A DNA stretch of 64,000 bases from Pseudoalteromonas fuliginea (GTDB taxonomy: Bacteria; Pseudomonadota; Gammaproteobacteria; Enterobacterales; Alteromonadaceae), in contig NZ_JJNZ01000017.1 of NCBI RefSeq assembly GCF_000690055.1, positions 1-64,000 on the forward strand, given 5' to 3'. Both the position numbers and the translations under genes were made by a program. The notes under the pieces were generated by a model that saw nothing but the letters and a program-made list of their open reading frames with translations, ran no database searches and was not told the DNA's origin. The stretch's first letter is position 1, and each line of letters opens with the position of its first letter. Below are positions 8,603 to 17,278 of the stretch, in pieces.

Positions 8603-10039
8603 TTACTTCAGAGGTAACGTTAATATAAACGTTAGCGTATTGTTTTCGGTATTACTGGCCGTAATAGTAAAGCCATTTAAGTTACATAAGCTCTGTACAA
8701 TTGATAATCCTAAACCATGGCGCTGGTTATTAGTTCTAGATGAATCTAGCTGATAGAGCGGGTCAAAAATAGCAGTGAGCTGTTCACTACTTAGTGGTTT
8801 ATTTACTTTGTTACTAACAGAGATGCTCATGTTTGTGCTGTTATTTACGGCAGTTAATTTAATTGGCGCCTCAGGGAGTCCATAAAATAGTCCGTTATCG
8901 ATTAAGTTACATAAAATGGTATTTAAACTAAATTCGTCAACATTAAGTGTAATCTCGTCACTTATTTCGTTATTTAAACGCGTTTTGATACTTGGATGCT
9001 TAAAGGTCAGCTCATCAATAATTTGATTTACTAAGTTATTTAGAATGATATTTTGCGCATTTAATTGCATTGTACTGCTACTTGAGCGCTGCAACAGTAA
9101 TAGGTTGCTAGCAATTGTTTTCATGCGCTGTGAAATATTAAGTACATCACTGGTATAGGTGTCGCTAATACGTTTATCGTCAGGGTAGCGAATAGCCACC
9201 TCTGAGAGGCTTATGAGTTCAGCTATTGGGGTTTTTAGCTCGTGTGCAATGTCGCTTGTTAGGCGTTTTTCATTACTATAGAGTTGCTGATTAACGGTAA
9301 TAAACTTATTTAGCTCGTTACGTATGGGTTCTATTTCTTCTACTTTAAAGTCGCTTTCTATTGTTTGCGCAACACCGGTAATATCGAGTAACTTAATTTG
9401 ATCATTTAAATTATGTAGCGGGTGCAGGCCTTTATTTACAATACGTGTCACTAAATAGCGCACACCAAACACACCAAGCACACAGGTTAAAATAAAGACT
9501 ACATCAATAATAATCAGTACTTTATTAAGTTCGGCTGTCGGCGCTGCAATCGCAAGAGTCATGGTATTAAAAACAGCAGAGTGAGTGGGGTTTCTATCGT
9601 CTTTTTGGGCTACAAAGTGACTTATAAGTGCGCGGCCATCACGCCCGTTAGGGAGCTCGTAATCTATAATTTTAGATTCGTTTATCGGCATTTCTAAAAA
9701 AGGCAGGTTAGCATTTTTATAAAGCGCTAATGAGTCCGAGCGCTCAAACACATCACGGCCATGCCATAACTGGTAAAACTCCGTGGCATCGGCTGCTTCA
9801 TACTCCGACATAAATTCACCAGCAAAATCAAATTCAACCACGTTGTTGTCATCTTCAACTAAGGTTTTTAAGTAGTTAGCTTTGTTAGTTAAAGACTGAT
9901 TGAACTGATCTTCCACCCAAGTATCAACGCTTAAATCAACGGTTAAAAATATGGTGAATAAAATAACTGAGATCACAGCGCTAATATTATTAACGAGTTT
10001 ACGTTTTATTGAGTGACTTTTATTTTGTTGTTGCGACAT
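8603..10039 (-). CDS. Sensor histidine kinase of a PmrB/QseC-like system
   Basis: About 478 residues. Membrane segments near the N-terminus and about residue 165-190 enclose a periplasmic domain of roughly 125 residues. A HAMP-like linker is followed by the H-box DIAHELKTPIAE (His266 with this start), N-box NLIDNGLFYG and G-box RHGLGLSIV. It overlaps the response regulator gene by 20 bases. A GTG 12 bases further upstream is an alternative start. Because an apparent PmrA-type box lies upstream of the nearby eptA-like gene, sensing of cationic peptides, metal or pH is a reasonable inference, but the ligand is unknown. Confidence 0.9.
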   Translation of the reverse strand: MSQQQNKSHSIKRKLVNNISAVISVILFTIFLTVDLSVDTWVEDQFNQSLTNKANYLKTLVEDDNNVVEFDFAGEFMSEYEAADATEFYQLWHGRDVFERSDSLALYKNANLPFLEMPINESKIIDYELPNGRDGRALISHFVAQKDDRNPTHSAVFNTMTLAIAAPTAELNKVLIIIDVVFILTCVLGVFGVRYLVTRIVNKGLHPLHNLNDQIKLLDITGVAQTIESDFKVEEIEPIRNELNKFITVNQQLYSNEKRLTSDIAHELKTPIAELISLSEVAIRYPDDKRISDTYTSDVLNISQRMKTIASNLLLLQRSSSSTMQLNAQNIILNNLVNQIIDELTFKHPSIKTRLNNEISDEITLNVDEFSLNTILCNLIDNGLFYGLPEAPIKLTAVNNSTNMSISVSNKVNKPLSSEQLTAIFDPLYQLDSSRTNNQRHGLGLSIVQSLCNLNGFTITASNTENNTLTFILTLPLK

Positions 10040-10694
10040 AACCAAATCCACGTTTATTTTTTATCGGGAGCTCGCCGTCAAACTGTCTTACTTTTTTACG
10101 TATGGTTGAGATGTGTGCTTCAAGCGCATTTTTAGAGAGCATATCAAACTGACCTACCACCGCTTCACTTATAAGCTCGAGTCCTAATACTCGCTCTGGG
10201 GCATTAAATAAGCATTCTATTATTTTGTATTCATTGCGAGTGAGCTCAATGACATGTTGCTTGTAGTGAAGAGTTTTAAGCGAGAGATCTAATACGCAAT
10301 CACCTACGGTAAGGGTATTTTGTTGGTTTTGCAGTGAACCACGACGAAGTAATGCAAGGACACGAGCATGGAGTTCTTCAAACGAAAATGGCTTAGTTAA
10401 ATAATCGTCAGCGCCTTTCATAAGACCGTTAATTTTATCTTGAGGCTCACTTCGTGCAGATAAAATTAGCACACGGCTTTGGCTATTACTGCTGCGCAGT
10501 GCTTGTAAAATACTCATGCCATCAACACTGGGTAGCATTAAATCAAGTACAAGGAGGTCGTAGTTTCCACTCAGTGCCATACTCAACCCTTCTGAGCCAT
10601 CACCTGTTTCATCTACGGTAAAACCAAGGTTGCTAAGGCCAACTTGCAAGCTGCGTCTTAGTGCTTCAGAGTCTTCAATAACGAGGATTTTCAT
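10020..10694 (-). CDS. OmpR-family response regulator (PmrA/QseB-like)
   Basis: 224 residues: receiver domain with acidic ED pocket near residues 7-8, phospho-acceptor Asp51 in LVLDLMLPSVDG and the conserved Lys in LTKPF, then a winged-helix DNA-binding domain with LTRNEYKIIECL and NKRGFGYVA. Overall length and sequence match the PmrA/QseB/BasR group. It is followed by its kinase with overlapping genes. The direct repeat CTTAAG-N5-CTTAAG upstream of the eptA-like gene 4 kb away has the form of a PmrA half-site pair, so this regulator is the obvious candidate to bind there. Confidence 0.92.
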   Translation of the reverse strand: MKILVIEDSEALRRSLQVGLSNLGFTVDETGDGSEGLSMALSGNYDLLVLDLMLPSVDGMSILQALRSSNSQSRVLILSARSEPQDKINGLMKGADDYLTKPFSFEELHARVLALLRRGSLQNQQNTLTVGDCVLDLSLKTLHYKQHVIELTRNEYKIIECLFNAPERVLGLELISEAVVGQFDMLSKNALEAHISTIRKKVRQFDGELPIKNKRGFGYVATTK

Positions 10695-10708
10695 GTTTAC
10701 TCGGTTTA

Positions 10709-10738
10709 TAAAAATAGCCTTGTTACTTTAACAAGGCT
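10709..10738 (-). terminator. Terminator between the envelope operon and the two-component genes
   Basis: On the minus strand the 10-bp stem AGCCTTGTTA / TAACAAGGCT with a 3-base loop is followed by ATTTTTAT. It lies between the LTA-synthase-like gene and the response regulator gene, so read-through is probably partial and the regulators may have a separate promoter. Confidence 0.85.
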
Positions 10739-10767
10739 TTATTATCAAGTCACTGCAAGAATAATAA

Positions 10768-12714
10768 CTAATGGTACCAACCATTTGTATAAGCTAGATT
10801 ACCTAAGTTCGCGTGGGCTAGGGCTTTTTTAACTAGTTGCTCATCGTTTTCATATGGCACAAGCTGGTTATTGCTATACGTATAGGTGGTTGCTGGTTTT
10901 TGTGGTTGTAACACCACCACTTTATTATCGTGCATGTAGGCAAAGTTTTTGTCGTATTGCATCATTGCGCGTTGTTTGTTGTCGCTAATTGGCTTTGATA
11001 AATCATGACCTATCATAGGGTGCTTACCACTTGCGCCAATTAAAGACAGTAGAGTAACAGGAATATCGAGCTGGCTGGCTAGTTGGCTATCTCGTTTATG
11101 GGTAATACCTTTACCAAAAATAACGGCCGGAATTTTAAAGTGATCAACCGGTACTAAACTCGCCCCAGATACGCGCGAGTCGTGATCGGCAATAACTATA
11201 AATACAGTGTCGTCCCAGTAGCTCGATTTTTTAGCTTTTTCGATAAAGGTGCCTAGTGCGTAATCGGCATACTTGGCAGCATTATTACGAGTTTGTTTTT
11301 GTTTATCGTACAGCGTTATTTTATCGTCAGGAAAGTCATACGGACTATGGTTAGAACTTGAGAATATAAGACTAAAAAAGGGTTTGTTTTGATTTTTAAG
11401 CTTAGTAAGTTCTATGTTGGCTTGGTCGTACAAGTCTTCGTCTGATGCGCCCCACGAGCCATTAAAGTCTATTTTTTTAAAATTATTTGTATCTACGATA
11501 CTTTTAAAACCGTTGCCTAAAAAGAAGCTGCGCATGTTATCAAAATGGCTTTCGCCCCCATAAATAAACTGCGTGTTGTAATTTTTCTTCGCTAAAAAAT
11601 CAGCAATGGTAAAAAAGTCACGCTGTGATTTATCAAGCTTAACAACCGCACGCGAAGGCGTTGGTGTAAATCCTGTAATTACCGCCTCAATACCACGCAC
11701 TGAACGTGTACCCGTGGCGTATAAATTATCAAACCCCCAGCCTTGTTTATAAAGGGCGTCTATATTAGGTGTAAGTGGTAAACCGCCAAGCGTGCCTACA
11801 TAACGAGCACCTAAACTTTCTTGTAAAATAATGACTAGATTTTTTGGTTTACCTATATTACTTGCTTCATGAAACGTTTTTGTAGGGGCGGTTACATCAC
11901 TAAATGTGCCTTGCGTATTTTGCATGTTACTACGCACAATACTAAGTAATTCATCGGTGGGCATTTTACCGTAATAGTCTTGACTCGATTGCTCATTAGA
12001 AAGTTGCTTAACTGCAAACGCGACGCTATAAAGTGAGTTAAGGGTTAAGTCGTTAAGTAAGTGATCGGTAGAAAACGAGACCATGGCGGGGTTAAGTGGT
12101 CTGTGCCCTAATGAGTTGCGGGCGCCAAAAATAGTTAAGCATACTAAAACAAGCGCTAAAATTGATTGATTTAAGCCTGTTAGTGATGACTGGCTTTGCC
12201 ATTGATTGCTAAATACTTTACTTGCAAATTTACAGCTTAAAACAAGTGCTATAACAGCAATAAATACTTCTAACTTATAGCCTGAAAAAATCATTTTTGA
12301 GACTTCTTTAGGGTAAATTAAATATTCTATAAATAAGCGGTTTGGGCGTAAATCGTACTCGTTTATAAACGTAGGCGTAATCACTTCAAAAAAAACAAGT
12401 AAAGCAGACATCGTCACTAAATAAATTTTAATGAGGCCGCGTACTTTATTTTGCCAACCTACGCTTTGCATCAGTAAAGTAAGTAGTAATGCGGGCATAA
12501 TAATGTAGCTTAGAGTGGCTATATCTACTCTTAACCCACCTATAAATATAGATAACCACGCATGCAATCCAAATACACGCTCCCCTTGCCATACACTTAG
12601 TCCAAAGCGAGCAAGTGTTAAAAAGCTAAGTGCCAAAACAGTAAATACAACAAAAATCCATATAGGGCCAAGTGCATTTTGTATTTTAGGTATAAAAGTT
12701 AGCTTTATGCCCAT
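10768..12714 (-). CDS. LTA synthase (LtaS)/OpgB-like membrane sulfatase-fold transferase
   Basis: 648 residues: about five N-terminal membrane segments (to about residue 210), then a periplasmic alkaline-phosphatase-superfamily domain. Motifs are ILQESLGARYV (metal Glu), ATGTRSVRGIEAV (nucleophile Thr) and IVIADHDSR (metal Asp-His). In Gram-positives the family makes lipoteichoic acid; Gram-negative members such as OpgB move phosphoglycerol from phosphatidylglycerol to glucans and release diacylglycerol. The adjacent diacylglycerol kinase fits that. ATG at 12714 is chosen over an upstream TTG; it overlaps the end of dgkA by 10 bases. The actual acceptor is not known. Confidence 0.86.
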   Translation of the reverse strand: MGIKLTFIPKIQNALGPIWIFVVFTVLALSFLTLARFGLSVWQGERVFGLHAWLSIFIGGLRVDIATLSYIIMPALLLTLLMQSVGWQNKVRGLIKIYLVTMSALLVFFEVITPTFINEYDLRPNRLFIEYLIYPKEVSKMIFSGYKLEVFIAVIALVLSCKFASKVFSNQWQSQSSLTGLNQSILALVLVCLTIFGARNSLGHRPLNPAMVSFSTDHLLNDLTLNSLYSVAFAVKQLSNEQSSQDYYGKMPTDELLSIVRSNMQNTQGTFSDVTAPTKTFHEASNIGKPKNLVIILQESLGARYVGTLGGLPLTPNIDALYKQGWGFDNLYATGTRSVRGIEAVITGFTPTPSRAVVKLDKSQRDFFTIADFLAKKNYNTQFIYGGESHFDNMRSFFLGNGFKSIVDTNNFKKIDFNGSWGASDEDLYDQANIELTKLKNQNKPFFSLIFSSSNHSPYDFPDDKITLYDKQKQTRNNAAKYADYALGTFIEKAKKSSYWDDTVFIVIADHDSRVSGASLVPVDHFKIPAVIFGKGITHKRDSQLASQLDIPVTLLSLIGASGKHPMIGHDLSKPISDNKQRAMMQYDKNFAYMHDNKVVVLQPQKPATTYTYSNNQLVPYENDEQLVKKALAHANLGNLAYTNGWYH

Positions 12715-13076
12715 AACACAGCCCACCAAATAAGAGCGGCAATTAGCATAGCTATAAACACGCTTGCAGAGGCTATATCTTTAGCTAGCCCCGAAAGCTC
12801 ATGGTATTCACTGCCAATTCTATCAACTACAACCTCAACTGCTGTATTTACCAGCTCAGCAAACAATACAAAAAGCAGGCTGGCTATAAGCAGTAATTTA
12901 TCCTTTAGTGCAATTTCTTGTAGCCACACAAACACACCGAGTAACGAAAACAGTGCTAGCTCTTGTTGGAACGCCGCTTCAAATCGACTCATCCATTTTA
13001 AGCCGTTAAAAGAATGGCTTAAGGTAAAAATAAGGCGCATTAAGCCTTGGCGTTTTATAACGGTTTTATTACTCAT
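12705..13076 (-). CDS. dgkA: Diacylglycerol kinase DgkA
   Basis: 123 residues, close to the usual ~120, with three membrane helices. The conserved AELVNTAVEVVVDRI segment (E. coli ENxAIExVVD) and GLAKDIASASVF carry the catalytic and metal-binding residues. It phosphorylates diacylglycerol with ATP at the inner membrane to phosphatidic acid. It overlaps eptA by 4 bases (ATGA) and the next gene by 10. Sitting between two enzymes that should release diacylglycerol as by-product, it most likely recycles that product. Confidence 0.95.
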   Translation of the reverse strand: MSNKTVIKRQGLMRLIFTLSHSFNGLKWMSRFEAAFQQELALFSLLGVFVWLQEIALKDKLLLIASLLFVLFAELVNTAVEVVVDRIGSEYHELSGLAKDIASASVFIAMLIAALIWWAVLWA

Positions 13077-14743
13077 AGTTTTATTTCGCTTGGTGTTGTT
13101 TGGCAGCTAGCAAGTAAATCAAGTGATGCCTGATACGTTTTGCTTTTAATGCCAATTAAATTTAAAAGGGTGTGAAAAATATTGTTGTGTGAGCGTGCAG
13201 CAGTGCTGTCTAAATTAGCCAAGCAGGTATTGGTAATGCGCTGATTATGCTCATCAGCCCACATATAAAGAGGAACATGCGTTTGTGTGCTAGGTGCAAA
13301 GCTATACGGAAAACCATGTAAATAAGCCCCACCTTCGCCAAGTGATTCGCCATGATCGGAGACATATAAAAACTGTTTATCTATGTTGTTTGGCAGTGCT
13401 TTTAATTGCTCAATTACCTGGGCGTTAACAAAGTCGCTGTACGCAATTGTGTTGTCGTAGGTATTAACTAATTCATCGAGTGAGCAGTTTTGAATGTCGC
13501 TTCTGTCGCACGTGGGCGTAAATTGCTTAAATTTTTCTGGGTAGCGTTTAAAGTAGGTTGGCCCGTGTGAGCCCATCATATGTAGGACAATAACGGTGTT
13601 AGCTTGGCTTAAATTAGCGAGTTTGCGTTTAAGTGGAGCAAGGAGTGCTTCATCAAAACAATATTTCCCATCGCAAAGCGCTGATGGGGTGGTTGGGATA
13701 TCAATATTAACAACACGGGTGCATACGTTTTTACAGCCACTGTTGTTATCAACCCACAGTACGTCGCTGCCAGCTTGTTGTGCTAAGTCAACCAGATTTT
13801 GTTGGTTGTCGGCTGCTAATCGATCAAAGTTGTTTTGTGTTTGCAGTGAAAACATACACGGCACAGACACTGCAGTAGCGGTGCCACAAGACGCCACATT
13901 ATTAAAATACGTCACATTATGCTTTTGTGTATAAGGGTTGGTGTTGCGCTTATAACCTTGATAAGCAAAGTTTTCTGCTCGTGCGGTTTCGCCAACAACC
14001 ATAACTGTTACGCTGGTGGTGTTAGGCGCAATAAGAGAGGGTGCTGCATCTATATTTTTAAATTCCATATTGGTATACAGCAGCTGATCGCGCACATATT
14101 TATAACCGCTAGAGAGATACTGAAATGGGATGAGTTCTTTTTTCAAAATGCGGTTATTGCGGCCAGTGGCTGCGTAGTCGGCGTAAAAGTTTACGACCAC
14201 TAAAGCAATTAGCGTTAAGCAGGCAACAATAAGTTTTATACGACTAATTGCTTCTTGGTGAGGGCGGGTAAAGTGTATTTTTACTTTGCTTAATATAAAA
14301 ACAGGTAGCGCACAAAACAGTAGTAGAAAGCCTATGAGCTGCGGATTTAAATAGCTCAACGCTTCACTTGAGTCTGTTTCAAACGTGTTTTGAATCATCG
14401 AATAGTCAAACACGACGCCGTAATTTAATGAGCCGTAAAGTACGGCACTCGAAATTATCAGTAAAAGGTAGTTAATTGGTTTTAGTAACCACCTGACCGA
14501 CACTATTGAAAAGAAAATAATTAAAAGGCATAACAAAAGCAGTGGCACTGAAAGTAAAAATAGCCATGAAAAAGATGCAAGGGAGGTGATGGCGCTAAAC
14601 GAACCTTGAATAAAAGGAATGTTTATAACTAAACAGTAATAACAGGCAATTATCACTACAAAGGCATTTGCACTACAGTGAATGTAAAACCGCTTACTAC
14701 GATTTGGCTTTTTTTGTGCTGGTGTTTGACTAATTACGTTCAT
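13073..14743 (-). CDS. eptA: Phosphoethanolamine-lipid A transferase (EptA/MCR family)
   Basis: 556 residues: five membrane helices (to about residue 190), then a periplasmic catalytic domain. The metal-site Glu is in VVGETARAENF, the nucleophile Thr in SCGTATAVSVPCMF, and the metal Asp-His pair in YVSDHGESLGE. Several cysteine pairs (CKNVC, CDGKYC and others) fit the conserved disulfides of EptA and MCR. The family moves phosphoethanolamine from phosphatidylethanolamine to lipid A phosphates, lowering negative charge and polymyxin affinity, and releases diacylglycerol. First gene of a three-gene operon with dgkA and an LtaS-like gene. A PmrA-like box lies 45-61 bases upstream of its ATG. Confidence 0.93.
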   Translation of the reverse strand: MNVISQTPAQKKPNRSKRFYIHCSANAFVVIIACYYCLVINIPFIQGSFSAITSLASFSWLFLLSVPLLLLCLLIIFFSIVSVRWLLKPINYLLLIISSAVLYGSLNYGVVFDYSMIQNTFETDSSEALSYLNPQLIGFLLLFCALPVFILSKVKIHFTRPHQEAISRIKLIVACLTLIALVVVNFYADYAATGRNNRILKKELIPFQYLSSGYKYVRDQLLYTNMEFKNIDAAPSLIAPNTTSVTVMVVGETARAENFAYQGYKRNTNPYTQKHNVTYFNNVASCGTATAVSVPCMFSLQTQNNFDRLAADNQQNLVDLAQQAGSDVLWVDNNSGCKNVCTRVVNIDIPTTPSALCDGKYCFDEALLAPLKRKLANLSQANTVIVLHMMGSHGPTYFKRYPEKFKQFTPTCDRSDIQNCSLDELVNTYDNTIAYSDFVNAQVIEQLKALPNNIDKQFLYVSDHGESLGEGGAYLHGFPYSFAPSTQTHVPLYMWADEHNQRITNTCLANLDSTAARSHNNIFHTLLNLIGIKSKTYQASLDLLASCQTTPSEIKL

Positions 14744-14787
14744 ATTTAGGCTCGTTTAAAATAACAACGCCATGCTATGCAACAACA

Positions 14788-14804
14788 CTTAAGAGTCGCT
14801 TAAG
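14788..14804 (-). promoter_or_regulatory. PmrA-like box upstream of eptA
   Basis: Exact direct repeat CTTAAG-N5-CTTAAG, centres 11 bp apart, the spacing of OmpR-family half sites on one face of DNA and the form of the known PmrA (BasR) box. It lies 45 bases upstream of the eptA ATG, which suits activation at a -35 region. Confidence 0.65.
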
Positions 14805-15009
14805 AGAACCTACGCATTACCTGAAGGTGATAAATAATTTTATTTATAAAAATATTCTCAAAAATTAATCAAACCTTAAATAAGGGATATAAGAATAGTG
14901 AATTTCTGAGAATAAAATTAGAGCATAAAAAAACCACTACCAGCTTATATAGTGAATTTTAAAACCTGATAAATTGCCTTTTAGTCTTTTTGTTAGATTA
15001 ACTTTGGTG

Positions 15010-15044
15010 TTGACTTAAAGGGCTTAGCGCGGTACTAATATAAA
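15010..15044 (+). promoter_or_regulatory. Candidate promoter of the ilv operon
   Basis: TTGACT at 15010-15015 is a good -35. Seventeen bases later is TACTAA, overlapping TAATAT and TATAAA, as possible -10 choices. It precedes the leader peptide ORF by about 55 bases. Confidence 0.4.
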
Positions 15045-15099
15045 AAGAAAGCGAAGGAATAACCTTCGCGATAATTGAACAAAATTTGGTATTAATTAC

Positions 15100-15168
15100 A
15101 TGCTTACAAACGCACTTAACCTAGTCCTGATTATTATCGTGGTGATTATTCCCGCGAGGGCTTCGTAG
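15100..15168 (+). CDS. ilvL: ilv operon leader peptide
   Basis: A 22-codon ORF whose residues 8-17 read LVLIIIVVII. Twelve of 22 residues are Leu, Ile or Val, the three amino acids that regulate ilvGMEDA-type operons through leader translation. It ends 24 bases before a strong terminator hairpin that precedes ilvG. In the family, slow translation of the Ile/Val/Leu codons lets an antiterminator form. The run of consecutive control codons makes the assignment strong even though the peptide is tiny. Confidence 0.9.
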   Translation: MLTNALNLVLIIIVVIIPARAS

Positions 15169-15192
15169 TGCTTTAAAAACTTAAGCATTAAA

Positions 15193-15229
15193 AAAGCCCT
15201 CCGCACTTAACCGTTCGGAGGGCTTTTTA
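15193..15229 (+). terminator. ilv attenuator
   Basis: Stem AAAGCCCTCCG / CGGAGGGCTTTT (15193-15203 with 15216-15226) with a T-rich tail, placed between the leader peptide stop and the ilvG ribosome binding site. Acts as the attenuator when leader codons are translated efficiently. Confidence 0.9.
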
Positions 15230-15283
15230 GTTTTAAGGGTAAAATTTGTAATTGGGTTGTCACTGAGGAATGAGGGTTTATTA

Positions 15284-16933
15284 ATGACAGGCGCAGAACT
15301 AACAATCGACTTATTGGCCAAACACGGCGTAAATGAAGTATTTGGCTACCCAGGCGGAGCTATTATGCCAATTTACGATGCGCTGTATGGCGCGCCAGTC
15401 AAACACTACCTAACTCGCCATGAGCAAGGTGCAGGGTTTGCAGCAGTTGGTTATGCTCGCAGCACACGTAAATTAGGCGTATGTTTTGCAACATCTGGCC
15501 CAGGTGCAACTAATTTAATAACCGCTCTTGCTGATGCGATGATGGACTCAGTACCATTATTGGCGATCACTGGCCAAGTGCCTACTGCAGCTATTGGTTC
15601 AGATGCCTTTCAAGAAATAGATGTACTAGGTATGTCGCTTTCGTGTACTAAGCACAGCTACATGGTAGAACGAGCTGAAGACTTAGCAGAGATATTACAA
15701 GAAGCGATTCATTTAGCGCAAAGCGGCCGCCCAGGTCCTGTACTTGTCGATATCCCAAAAGATATTCAAATGGCGCAAGTCCCTTTTAAACCTTGGCTAG
15801 CAGCTGATGAATACTTACCAGAGTTAGATTTAAAGCAAGTTGCTATTGCTAATCAATTGTTGAGTGAGGCTAAACAGCCTGTAGCGTATGTAGGTGGTGG
15901 TGTACAAGCCGCTGATGCGCAAGACGAGCTAATGCAATTTTTAAATAAAACGCAGATGCCAGCTGTATCAACACTTAAAGCGTTGGGTAGTGTGTTACCA
16001 GATTACGAACATTACTTAGGTATGTTGGGTATGCATGGTGGTCAAGCTGCTAATATCGCAGTGCAAGAATGTGATGTACTTGTATGTATAGGGGCGCGCT
16101 TTGATGACCGCGTAACAGGTAACTTAGCTAAATTTGCAGCTAAAGCTAAAGTAATCCATTTAGATATCGATGCTGCTGAAGTTGGTAAGCGAAAACCTGC
16201 TAAAGCTTCATTAATTGCTGATTTAAAAACGTCGTTACCCGCACTTGAGTGCTTTGTAACCCCTAAAGCTTGGTGTGATACAAATAAAGAAATGAATATT
16301 AAGCATGCTTGGCGTTACGACTACCCAGGTGAGAAGGTTTTTGCACCGTACTTATTAAACCAACTAAGCCAACGCATGCCAAAAACAGGGGTTGTGTGCT
16401 GCGATGTAGGTCAGCACCAAATGTGGGTAGCACAACACATGAAGTTTACTCACCCGAGTAATCATTTAAGCAGTGGTGGTGCAGGCACAATGGGCTTTGG
16501 TTTACCGGCTGCTATTGGCGCACAAGTAGCACGCCCTGATGACTTTGTTATCACTGTATCGGGCGATGGCTCAATAATGATGAATATTCAAGAGTTGGCC
16601 ACGATTCGCCGTAATAATTTACCTGTAAAAATATTAATTTTAGATAACCAACGTTTAGGGATGGTTCGCCAATGGCAGGAACTATTTTTTGAAGGGCGTT
16701 ATTCTGAAACTAACCTGTCGGATAACCCAGACTTTGTTCAATTAGCCGCTGTATTTGGTATTCCTGGGCAAACAATAACTCACGCTAATCAAGTTGATGA
16801 TGCGATAACTGCATTAGTTAATAGTAAAGGGCCGTACATAGTACATGCCTGTATTGATGATAAAGAAAATGTTTGGCCACTTGTACCACCTGGGGCTGCT
16901 AACGACGAAATGATGACGGAGAAAGCAAAATGA
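15284..16933 (+). CDS. ilvG: Acetolactate synthase large (catalytic) subunit
   Basis: 549 residues. ThDP- and FAD-dependent enzyme that condenses two pyruvates to acetolactate, or pyruvate with 2-ketobutyrate to acetohydroxybutyrate. The N-terminus MTGAELTIDLLAKHGVNEVFGYPGGAIMP aligns with E. coli IlvG and includes the activating Glu in RHEQGAGF. The ThDP site is GDGSIMMNIQELATI. The ATG at 15284 has GAGGG 8 bases upstream; an in-frame TTG at 15257 gives only extra residues. First structural gene of ilvGMDA, overlapping ilvM by 4 bases. The frame is intact, unlike in E. coli K-12. Confidence 0.97.
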   Translation: MTGAELTIDLLAKHGVNEVFGYPGGAIMPIYDALYGAPVKHYLTRHEQGAGFAAVGYARSTRKLGVCFATSGPGATNLITALADAMMDSVPLLAITGQVPTAAIGSDAFQEIDVLGMSLSCTKHSYMVERAEDLAEILQEAIHLAQSGRPGPVLVDIPKDIQMAQVPFKPWLAADEYLPELDLKQVAIANQLLSEAKQPVAYVGGGVQAADAQDELMQFLNKTQMPAVSTLKALGSVLPDYEHYLGMLGMHGGQAANIAVQECDVLVCIGARFDDRVTGNLAKFAAKAKVIHLDIDAAEVGKRKPAKASLIADLKTSLPALECFVTPKAWCDTNKEMNIKHAWRYDYPGEKVFAPYLLNQLSQRMPKTGVVCCDVGQHQMWVAQHMKFTHPSNHLSSGGAGTMGFGLPAAIGAQVARPDDFVITVSGDGSIMMNIQELATIRRNNLPVKILILDNQRLGMVRQWQELFFEGRYSETNLSDNPDFVQLAAVFGIPGQTITHANQVDDAITALVNSKGPYIVHACIDDKENVWPLVPPGAANDEMMTEKAK

Positions 16934-17175
16934 AACATAGCCTAAATATTGCATTAAAAAGCCAAAGTATAGCGGTAGAGCGCTTTTTACGAGTGGTGCG
17001 TCATCGTGGTTTTGACCTTACGCATTTTCAGCTCAATATGGATGATGGTTTTTATAATGTAGACATGACGGTAGATAGTGATAAACCAATTTACCTATTA
17101 ACCAGCCAGTTAAATAAGCTGGTGGATGTCAAAGAAGTCACTTTACAAAATTTACAGCAACAACAGGCTGTGTAA
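16930..17175 (+). CDS. ilvM: Acetolactate synthase small (regulatory) subunit
   Basis: 81 residues forming one ACT-like domain (VERFLRVVRHRGFDLTHFQLN), the size of IlvM, much shorter than IlvN/IlvH. It activates and stabilises the large subunit. It overlaps ilvG by ATGA, so the subunits are probably made together. Confidence 0.93.
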   Translation: MKHSLNIALKSQSIAVERFLRVVRHRGFDLTHFQLNMDDGFYNVDMTVDSDKPIYLLTSQLNKLVDVKEVTLQNLQQQQAV

Positions 17176-17278
17176 TTACGAATTAAAAAATAATTTACGA
17201 GTAACTGAGTCTCTCGGTTATTCACCAATTTTAGAATGAGGAATGCCCGCTTATATTGCGGCAAAAACTGAGGTAACT

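Noticed and set aside
15257-15283. TTG-started extension of ilvG
   Set aside because: ATG at 15284 has a good RBS and matches family N-termini; extra residues fit none.
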